From Hysterangium stoloniferum (Eukaryota; Basidiomycota; Agaricomycetes; Hysterangiales; Hysterangiaceae), in contig WHVD01000001.1 in assembly GCA_015178975.1 (NCBI GenBank), positions 62,001 to 126,000 on the forward strand: a DNA stretch of 64,000 nt. The letters run 5' to 3'. Within the stretch, counting starts at the first letter, position 1. Each line of letters begins with the position of its first letter. The notes below the pieces were generated by a model. That model did not search any database. It saw nothing but the letters and a program-made list of their open reading frames with translations, and was not told the DNA's origin. Positions 55,945 to 64,000 of the stretch are shown here, piece by piece. A program made the translations under genes and the position numbers.

Positions 55945-57377
55945 TTAAGAGAACTTCCATCTGTTGTTGCAGTTTGTACAGCTGAGGGGTTATAAGTACT
56001 GGGTAATGTGTGAAAGGGGCGACGACAAGACACGTACGTAACGAAAGTCTGGAAAATGGCAGTGGTGTTAGGAAATGGAGGAGAAGGGAAGAGAAAGGGG
56101 AACTCACAGTCATCGGCTCATCGGCGCTACGGGTCTGTTGCTGACGATACCGTGTCTTGCGCTGAAAAAACAGGGGTTTGATACCGCGAACTGTTCCGAA
56201 GAAGAAGAAAATGCAACCCACCTGCTTGCACCTCCCACACTGAAACGCATCCGTCTCTGCACCCATCTCCTCACTCCCTAGTGAGTTATAGAAATTCGCC
56301 TCATTCATCTTCGAGTCGGCCTGCTTTCTCTCCTCGCTTGCCATTTCCTGACTGGACATATTACACAGCTTCTGCGGGGGGATCTCGCCGCTCACAACGC
56401 TCTCCCGTAGGCTTGGGTTGCTTTTGTCTTTGAGGTTGAGGTAGAGGGAGCGCATTTTTGCCCGGTAGGGTTGGCTGGTTTGTGAGCCATGTTGCTTGTA
56501 GGTGGTTTCTTCGATTGCACGAGCGCGGGAGGTTATTTGGTCGATTGCTGTGGGGCAGAAGGGGGATGAAAGCGAGATATGGTGAGGGGGAAGAATGTTA
56601 AGAAGTGTAAGAGATGCATAAAAAAGGTGGAACTGGACGTACGAGCACCGGAGTCGGACGCAAGAGCATCATAAATAAGTTGGAAACATTTGTCACGGAT
56701 TGCATCACCGAGGATATCGGTCGGTACATTGTCTGATCTAGCCGATCGAACGGGGACAGACGATGAAGGAGAGGCGGCGCTTGGAGATCGCCCTGACGCT
56801 GTGGAGTCGCGGCGGAGATTCTCAGTTTGCACTGCGGGAGCCGAAGCTGAATGCTTCGAACTTAATCCGAGAGAAAACAGACTCACAAGTCGGTTTAACA
56901 GCCTGCGGTGTTGACACAGACGAGGGGGTGCCCGACGCAGACGTTGAATTACCTGTACCTCCAGCCGCCTTCGCCTTTGCGCGATCCACCTCGCCCTTCC
57001 ATTTTTTAACCAGCTCCTTCGCCAAATCCGCAACGGCCTTAGTCGAATGCGTCCGCAGCTTCCCCACAGCAAGACCAGCCTTTGATTCCTAATTAAGAAA
57101 GTTCGTCAGCTTACAAACATCCAGAAAAAAAAAAAGCAATGAGCAACACCCACCCTCAGTAAGCTCTCTGTAGCGATTACATTTCTTTTCAGCCAAACGA
57201 GGCAGTCCTGAATCTCCTATAGATGCACATAACACCCAGAAACAGGTAGAATCGTAAATTAGACATTAATGGTCTCCCCATGCACATAATCCACCGAAAA
57301 TTTACCTTATCGCTTGACATCGCCTGAAGGGCTTTAATACGCCCTTTTAGCTCTGCTACATCTGTTACTGATGACAT
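55945..57377 (-). CDS. DST1: Transcription elongation factor TFIIS
   Basis: TFIIS rescues backtracked RNA polymerase II by stimulating transcript cleavage. Start MSSVTDVAELKGRIKALQ at 57377. The LW domain follows (EIQDCLVWLKRNVIATESLL, VGKLRTHSTKAVADLAKELV, KKWKGEVDRAK), then a Ser-rich linker, the central polymerase-binding domain (IRDKCFQLIYDALASDS; SLYLNLKDKSNPSLRESV) and the zinc ribbon: FQCGRCKQ, then KTRYRQQQTRSADEPMT with the catalytic Asp-Glu. The last two exons are joined through a GTACGT donor (about 56030) to give TFVTCTNCNNRWKFS and a stop at 55945. Without that splice the third ribbon Cys would be lost. Divergent from the EOS1-like gene by 314 bp. Confidence 0.93.
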
Positions 57378-57691
57378 CTCTGGTCTAGCTCTATGTAGGT
57401 AGGTAGATACAAAAACAACTACGTATGTGATAGCAAGTTCTGACTCTCTTGGGCACGTTTACCACAGACAAGCACCACGGGACGTTTAGGGAAAAAGCAG
57501 AAAGGGTGTTTGGATTTGGTAAGCTACGCGGAGTTATAATTTAGCAGTGATGTGACACGTGACTGGCAACGGGTTCATATCTCAGAAGCTTGGAGCAAGC
57601 TGTGGGCACCTTCATTGACTGAACCGTATGAAGACCCTGGGCAAGAGGCTCAACTCACCGTCGTCGTCTTTACCATCGTGTAGCTACATTG

Positions 57692-59204
57692 ATGGACTCG
57701 AGAGCTCCACACCTACATAATGTTGACAAACGACGGTCTTCATCAAGCTTAACGTCAACACCGACCGCAACGGGTCATTCGAGTCCAACAGCGAACGCAA
57801 CGAGCACAACAGCACATTCAAGAAGCCCAACTCCTCATGCTTTAGCCTTCGCTCAGGCCCAAGCTGCGCAACTCGCACCGAGCTTGCTGCATCATTCCCA
57901 TGCGTATCCACCACCCCCTTCGTATTCGAAGCTGAAGACAAAAGCACACTCCGCAATTGGGCTCGACGAAAGGGTTTCTATAAGCCCCCAGTCGCAGCCG
58001 CAGCCGCAACTGCCGTCAGCGTATAGGTTCACGCCACCCGGACCACTAGGACTGCCCCCTATCCATGTGCCGCTGCCCAAACCCACGTCATCATCTCAAT
58101 TTGACAATGTGGATTTGCATATGCGGAGTGACGAGGATGAGGATGTTGGTATTGTCTGGACGAGCTCTGCATCCAGAGGCCGCTTCTATAATTCGAATTT
58201 GAACGAGAGGCTGAAGCTGATATCCACGGATCCCATGAAGCGTGGAGCCGGGGAGACGGAGACGGAGCGTGATGAACCGGTGAGTTGTGTTTGGTGTCGA
58301 TATGTACGCTATATTTGGGTTGGAAAGCCTTGTGCCGAGCCAGCTCTTGCGTGTCAATTGTCGTTCGCTGATCAATGTATTATTACTTTTGCTTTTCAGC
58401 CTCGTCACCTGCCCACATCGCGAAAACCCCCCTTGCGCGTGTCGACGCCACCTCTTGCTCCAATCCCGATTCTCTTTCAGATATTTAGACTTCTCTCTGT
58501 CGTCCCCGCCACTGCAGGGACGTTATACCATGTATATGCACTCATTACTTCTAATTCAGGCTCAGGCTCAAGCCCTCACTCCTTAATTGACCACCTGATC
58601 TGTGTCCTTTGGGTATGGGTCTCCCCCCAACCTCAATTCTTTATTAACCCTCTCTTCTACCCCACAGGCCCTGCTAACGGCGCACCAATGCCTCTGCCTC
58701 ACAACAGGCCTCCTCCTCCGGTGGAAAGCCTACTACCCTCCTCTCCCCACATTAATCCGCCTCCTCGCCTTGCAAGCAATCTGCTGGCCCGCCACGCAGT
58801 TCACGCTTGTCCTCCTCGACCACGCAAAACGGCCTGTGGTCTGCTGGGCTGCGATTGGGAGCACGACGTGCGTGAGCCGGGCGGTGCAGATTTGGGTTAC
58901 GAGTAATTTATGGGGAGGTGGTGGTGTGGGAGGGGGGTTGTTTGGCGTGGACAGAGGGAACGGGCTGGACAGGGACCGGGAGAGGGAGAAGAAGGGTAAA
59001 AGCAGAAGGGGAGGGATTAACAGGAGGATGTGGTGGCTTGGGGGTGTGGGGGGCGGGGAGGGCTGGGGAGAGGAGGGACGGAAGTGGGGCCCAAGGAGGT
59101 GGGATTGGACGGAGGTAGGGGTGAGGTGTGCATTGCCTGCGGGGGTTGTGTATTTCGTGATGGCGTGGGGGATGGTACTGGAAAGGGAGTTTGGTGGGTG
59201 TTAG
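57692..59204 (+). CDS. EOS1: EOS1-like N-glycosylation-associated membrane protein (445 aa)
   Basis: Exons 57692-58279, 58400-58612 and 58668-59204 (1338 nt). The N-terminal half is disordered (Ser/Thr/Pro, PQSQPQPQ). The membrane region holds ILFQIFRLLSVVPATAGTLY, the conserved-looking PPLPTLIRLLALQAICWP, TQFTLVLLDHAKRPVVCWA and GSTTCVSRAVQIWVTSNLW, and ends WDWTEVGVRCALPAGVVYFV. This matches my memory of the EOS1 family, ER membrane proteins linked to N-glycosylation and oxidative-stress tolerance in yeast. A Gly/Arg-rich insert (about residues 350-405, encoded by purine-rich DNA at 58911-59100) separates the last two conserved blocks. Convergent with PRP46. Confidence 0.75.
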
Positions 59205-59790
59205 TTGTTACGTTGTTGCGTTGAGGAGTGGCGTTTGGGGTAGTTGGTAGATCCTGTATGGTTAGCTTTTCCCCTTGGAGTGCATTGCATCGAATCCAGC
59301 TCAGCTTGTGGGTTTCTCAACTTATTCCGATAGGCTAGCCGAATTCTTGTAAGATCATTGGACCCGGGCTACGGCTTCGGAACGACGCACCATATCCTTG
59401 ACCAACAGGCCGGAATCATATCAAGCGAAGAACGAAAATGGGAAAGCCCTAGCGCCATGAATTTTTAGGATCCTCAGTAGAGGCTTATTTTATATGAACC
59501 CATACTGGATGCCATGATCACGTGCAAACAGAACAAACGCGAACAAAAGGTATCATGAACAAAGGTGAATGACTGGGGCGCCAGGCTTACAGTTGGCAGG
59601 TTTAGAATCCAATGAATTTCTGGAAATATCCCTAGCAAATTTTAACTTAGAAGGGGGTTATCCCAGTGTCTGGAATACGCATGCACAAGCATGCTATCAC
59701 TTCAACATTAATATTCACTCAAGCCGTAAGCAACACACATGTCACATTTATAAACACAAAAAAGTCCCAAACACAATACAAACCCCGATC

Positions 59791-61380
59791 CTACGATTGC
59801 TCTGCATAAATCTGAAAAAAAAGGCATTAGCACGTTATTTCGAACCGTAACGAGGCTCCGTCCACTCACTTTAATAGTCTTATCCGCCCCACCCGTAATA
59901 AGCCTCGTCCCGGTGTGGTCAAACGTCGAGCAGAACACACCCGCCTCGGCCTCGAGCGAACCAGGTTGGGGGATATCGTCCATGGTCTGGAATGGGGTCC
60001 CCGTGGCATAATCCCAAAATGTAAGGGTCCCATTGTCACCTGTGTTAGGTGTGTGATGAGAAACAACGACGCTAGCCACCAGTGGCCACTCACCTCCGGA
60101 GAAAAAGACGCCGTCCCGATTAACACTCATGGTATTGATAATCGCATTATGCCCCGCAAAGTTGAACACAAACGTGCCCTCGGGGCACTTCCACTTCTTG
60201 ATGTTGTTCCCCCCCGCGCTCCCGCTCGCGAAGCTGTACTCGGTCGGATGCACCGCGAGCGCACGCACGCTCTTTTTGTGGTGCGTCAGCTGCACCATCG
60301 TCTTTCCGGCCGCGAGGTCCCACAGGCGCACGGTGCTGTCCATGCTGCCGGTGATGACCTGCGGGTCGGACTCTTGGGCCTTGACGGCGGCGACGGTGGC
60401 GGTGTGTCCGCTGAGGACGTGGATGTTGGCCTTTGTGCGCATGTCCCACACTCGGGCGCTGGCGTCGCGCCCGGACGTGACGAGGACGTCGAGCGTGGGA
60501 TGGAGACTGAGGGAATAGACCCCGGAGAGGTGGCCGTGGTAGTGGCGGATGACCTTGTTGGCTTCGAGGTCCCAGCACTTTACCATCTGGAATAAACGAG
60601 GTGGGAAAAAGATCATATATATAAGAAAACGTTGCGCGTACTTTATCCTCGCCACAGCTAAACAAGTACGGGTGTCTCGGGGACACCTCCAGCCCTCTGA
60701 CGGTGCTGATGTGACCGGTGAGACTCAGCTTGAGCTCTCCGCTCGCCAGGTCCCAAATCTTGATGACGCGATCTCCTGCGCCGGTTGCGAACCATTTGTT
60801 GCCCGGCTCGACAGCGACGCTCCGGACCCAGCCGAGGTGGCCCGATATGACACGCTTGAGGGCCCACTGGGGATGGAACTCGGGCTTGATGGTGCGGGTT
60901 GTTTTGTGCCTGGCGAGCGCTTTTGAGAGGGTCGTGCTGCTGGTGAACGTGGATTGTTTTGGGGCGGCGGGAGCGGGGATGAGGGCGAGGGTGGGGTCGG
61001 AAGAGGATGCTTATGGAGGGGCGCGTGAGAGGGGGGAAATGACAGAAAGGGAATGGGGAACTCACGGCCTGCTGTGATGGCTTTGACGGGCATAGACTTG
61101 GGCCGTGCGGGGCCTACTTGTCCTTGTTGGGCGAGCAAGGCGGGTGGGAGCACGGAAGCGTACTTGTATTCATCGTGGACTTTAATGGATAGCTTTAATC
61201 GGGTGCTGAGAATGAACTGTGAGTAACATGGAAAGCAAGAACTTTGTGTGGAAAAGATAAAACGGACCTCTTTTCAGTATCTTTCGCATCCGCGGAGCTT
61301 GCAGAGAATATATCTCGTGTACGCTTTAGACTTGTTCGTAGTAAGGGCTCTAACGGCGGTAGTGTTGAGGTTGAAGTCAT
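59791..61380 (-). CDS. PRP46: Pre-mRNA splicing factor PRP46/PLRG1 (WD40)
   Basis: WD40 scaffold of the Prp19-associated (NTC) complex of the spliceosome. The N-terminus [20 protein letters not shown] is on its own exon, followed by [20 protein letters not shown]. The WD repeats follow: [20 protein letters not shown] / [164 protein letters not shown]. The family-specific tail IYAEQS is on a tiny last exon after an intron ending TTTTTTTCAG (stop 59791). No defect seen. Confidence 0.93.
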
Positions 61381-61670
61381 GGTATTGGCGGAGTTTCAAC
61401 TTTGTGGGATCACCGGAGGAAGACCTTAGTGTCTCTTTCAGAACCAGGATTTTATATGGGCACTGAAAGCAAGAAAATGTCGGCGTTTCAATATGACAGC
61501 TACGCCTCAGGTGCAGACCTCGTCCTGGCTTCTCGTTCTCCACCATGTTCTCCTCCTAGCTGCTGTCGCTCCTCTTAGAAAGAAAGAAATAAAAATACCT
61601 TGCTATACCTTGCTATACCTTGCTATTTGCTAGTGCGCTCGTTACCTCACGCTCTTTCCTTTTCAATACC
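61381..61670. promoter_or_regulatory. Divergent promoter region of PRP46 and the membrane protein gene
   Basis: 290 bp between the two start codons. It contains a 10-bp tandem repeat (TACCTTGCTA, three times, about 61596-61626) in the presumed leader of the downstream plus-strand gene. No TATA box is evident. Confidence 0.45.
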
Positions 61671-62873
61671 ATGCAATTCCGAATACTCTTTCTCATGGCC
61701 GTGCTATTCGTATCTCCCGCACACGCCGCACCTGCTCGTCATGCTTATCGTCATGGGCATAGTCTCCATGCCGCAAGGTCCACTCTATTCTCAGCCACAA
61801 GTTCTATCTCCAAGTCCAAGACCCCACCGCTCCCCTCCAACTCCGCCGCTTACCCAGTCCTGACAATGCACACCGTATCAACCTCTATACCTTCAGCTTC
61901 ATCTGCATCGCCAGCACCGGACCGAGCGACAGGCGAACCGAGCGAGGCGACACCACCATCACACCATCGCCGTTCCCCCATTCCCATCCCAGTCATAGTC
62001 ATACTCGGCGCCTTCGCCCCTTGTGCCTTCTTCGTCCTACTGCATTACGCGACGCTGTTCTATAGGAGGCGGAAGACGGCACGGCTGAGAGCGAGGTCAA
62101 ACCCGACTTGGAGCGTCGTCCATTTGCTGAGGGGTTCGCGATCGAATGGGAGCACGAATATGGACAGCCCGAACTCTTCACTTGACAGTCCAGATGCGTC
62201 GCTCAATACCAAGGTCGAGGGCGGGATTGGGAGTCCGAATAAGCATGATGCCCATGCCGACGGTGCGGGGATACTGATGGGCTATGGTTCCAAAGGACGG
62301 TATAATTGGTTAGACTCACCCGACCTTGATGGAGACCTGGGGACGCTGACGACGACGCACTCACGTGCCTACTCCGAGTCCCGTGCGTCCAGTTACCTTT
62401 GTAATCCGCGTCTACACCCGCTGCCAGAGTATGCCTCGTTTTCTCAGCCGTCGTCCTACTCTCAGCCGCTGTTAACCCCGCCCCGTCTACGATTGCAGCC
62501 GCAACCGCAGCATCAGTCTCCCTCGCTTTCGCCCTCAGGGTGCTCTCGCTCTCCACCGCTCTTCTCCTACGCACATGCCGCATTCCGGGATTATAACCCG
62601 CTTTCTCACACCCGTGGCCAGGCGCCATCACAGTCGCCAGCACGATCACAAATTTCTGAGCCCCAATCTCAGCTGTGCACGCCCTCGCCACTCTCCCCGC
62701 CTGCTACCCCGACGCCATGCACGCCCACGTCATCCTCCTCCCCGCCTGCTACCCCGTCCGACCCACCATTCAGCCCGCATTTGACCTCGTCCCCGCGCCC
62801 ATCTAGATTCGCACGCCACCGACATCGAAACCGAAACCGAAACTTGCCTCTCGATACGCGTAGTCCGAGCACG

Positions 62874-62905
<32 letters not shown>

Positions 62906-63161
62906 GAATAACAATAATTCAAGTTTTTCGCCATTCCTGGATCGATCCTCCCCAAACGCAAATGCAGATGCGGATGCGACTTCGACGCCGCCGCCGAGAT
63001 ATGTCCCCCCGTCTGGCGTTCCTGGAACCCCGATATTTGGCCACTTCCGGAACCTCAGTGGGGGGATATTCGGCTTGAGCGGGTGGGTTCTGAATGGGGT
63101 TGTGGTGCCTGTTGGGGCGATGAGGGCTGGGCCTGTTGGTATTGGCGGAGGCGGGGTGTGA
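61671..63161 (+). CDS. Single-pass membrane protein with long disordered tail, unknown function
   Basis: No intron is needed. Start MQFRILFLMAVLFVSPAHAA gives a signal peptide; the extracellular part (about 20-110) is Ser/Thr/Pro-rich and probably O-glycosylated; then comes one membrane span (IPIPVIVILGAFAPCAFFVLL) followed by a basic stop-transfer (YRRRKTARLRAR). The rest is a Ser/Pro-rich cytosolic tail with a short RHRHRNRNRNL run and a run of ten prolines (PSTPPPPPPPPPP). The layout is like fungal membrane mucins or sensors (Wsc/Mid2-like topology), but there is no Cys-rich domain and I recognise no family. A G-quadruplex motif follows the stop codon. Confidence 0.7.
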
Positions 63162-63183
63162 TTTGGCGGAGAGTGGGCGTGAA

Positions 63184-63198
63184 GGGAGGGTGGGTGGG
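63184..63198 (+). other. Canonical G-quadruplex motif in 3' region
   Basis: GGGAGGGTGGGTGGG, four G-triplets with single-base loops, 22 bp after the stop codon of the preceding gene and on its coding strand, so it would be present in the mRNA. Confidence 0.8.
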
Positions 63199-63822
63199 AA
63201 GATGTGTGATGTGGCGGCGTGGTTATGGTGGGGGAGGTGAGCGAGGGGTGGCTATTTGAGTAGTGAAAGCTGGGCTGGATGATGTTGGGAGTGAGAAGGT
63301 GGGGAGCCTCGTGGAGGTCGTTGTTTAGGATGGAGGCGGTACTGTGTACAGGCGAACTCGTGCAGTTTGGACACGAGAGGACTGCGTGAGGCGAGATGTA
63401 TAGTCTCTCTTTTTGTGGTTATACGGTTTCATGCTTGTATGGTTATTTTCGTCGCATTTTGTCAGGCCTTCCGTGACTCGCCTGTTTTCTGTGTGTTTAC
63501 CCTCATCCAACCGTAACATGTTGTTGTCCATCCGCTATTCGTTTATCCTGTTCAAGGTTCAAAAACCATTTTTCCAGCATATTGATCGAGTACTACGGAC
63601 AGGGTTTAGGCTGAAATTTTGTGAATTTTAAGCTCTGAGGGGATTACTTGTGGATGCTACTACTATCTTGGATTATCACTTGTGATTCGGTTATTAAATC
63701 AAATGGAATCCACAACGGGCGGATAACTCAAACTATGTATATTCCACGAAAAAAATATTAATCCAAAATAACAAAATGACTGGTGAACACAGACCATTTC
63801 TTCGGCACAGAAAGTGCATATA
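63199..63822. other. Intergenic before the tRNA gene
   Basis: G-rich at first (probably 3' untranslated region of the membrane protein), then AT-rich. No gene recognised. Confidence 0.5.
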
Positions 63823-63919
63823 GGCAAGATGGCCGAGTGGTCTAAGGCGCCAGACTTAGGTAATTGCATACTTACATATCTGGTCCTCCGGGGCGTGGGT
63901 TCGAACCCCACTCTTGTCA
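63823..63919 (+). tRNA. tRNA-Leu(TAG) with 17-nt intron
   Basis: Acceptor GGCAAGA pairs with TCTTGTC (one G-U). The D-arm GGCCGAGTGGTCTAAGGCG is typical of leucine tRNA. The anticodon stem is CCAGA/TCTGG, the loop CT-TAG-G with an intron of about 17 nt right after position 37 (about 63859-63875), as in nuclear tRNA genes. A variable arm with TCC/GG pairing follows, and the T-arm is GTGGG-TTCGAAC-CCCAC. A and B boxes are intact. Confidence 0.93.
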
Positions 63920-63921
63920 TG

Positions 63922-63926
63922 TTTTT
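63922..63926 (+). terminator. Pol III T-run terminator of tRNA-Leu
   Basis: TTTTT two bases after the discriminator base region, the standard RNA polymerase III stop signal. Confidence 0.8.
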
Positions 63927-64000
63927 CTGCGTAAGTAGATTTTTCCTTGTCAGTATGACTCGGTAGCGAATATCCTTGGATACGGACCCTCGTGTCTGAG

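Noticed and set aside
55599..56033. 144-codon ORF following the TFIIS zinc ribbon (TFVTYVSCRRPF)
   Set aside because: It reads through a GTACGT donor; splicing to the exon at about 55980 restores the canonical TFVTCTNCNNRWKFS end.
59915..61153. Long ORFs of 119-226 codons opposite or overlapping PRP46
   Set aside because: Shadows of the GC-rich WD40 gene in other frames; none has family features.

Overview
The window looks like a piece of a filamentous basidiomycete (Agaricomycete) nuclear chromosome. Genes are densely interrupted by introns of about 50 nt. The gene families are typical of mushroom-forming fungi: small BTB proteins, F-box proteins, salicylate-hydroxylase-like FAD monooxygenases, a secreted sedolisin and a Copia retrotransposon. 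I have not compared it with any database; family calls rest on motifs read by eye, and several genes were rebuilt by joining exons that no single ORF covers.

Layout. 1-3.1 kb: a copper amine oxidase (C-terminus off the edge). 3.1-7.6 kb: no convincing gene. 7.6-10.5 kb: a small PUA-like protein, a ten-exon CypH-type cyclophilin and an alpha/beta hydrolase. 11.8-14.9 kb: a large, almost perfect inverted repeat carrying two head-to-head copies of a BTB gene plus a decayed third fragment. 16.6 kb: a small secreted His-rich peptide precursor. 17.3-21 kb: a graveyard of Copia and Ty3 relics with a 17-bp minisatellite. 21.3-26.3 kb: two diverged tandem paralogues of a disordered, apparently undescribed family with shared motifs. 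26.7-30.9 kb: a mitochondrial carrier and two F-box genes.

30.8-49.6 kb is a direct tandem segmental duplication. Each unit carries the 5' end of an F-box gene, a solo-LTR-like repeat, two FAD monooxygenase genes separated by a LINE remnant, and the 5' end of a purine-permease pseudogene. The copies have since diverged by private events: copy A gained an intact Copia element (identical LTRs, with the empty site preserved in copy B) and a 172-bp TIR element. Copy B lost about 0.9 kb and gained a tRNA-derived SINE-like insert that, with frameshifts, kills one monooxygenase. 49.6-51.2 kb is the rest of the permease pseudogene.

52.6 kb to the right edge returns to housekeeping content: secreted sedolisin, TFIIS, an EOS1-like membrane protein, the PRP46 splicing factor, a single-pass membrane protein of unknown role, and an intron-containing tRNA-Leu(TAG). 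Convergent and divergent neighbours are closely packed here, as usual in compact fungal chromosomes. The most interesting unexplained items are the paired disordered proteins with 14-3-3-like motifs, the BTB palindrome and the His-rich secreted peptide.
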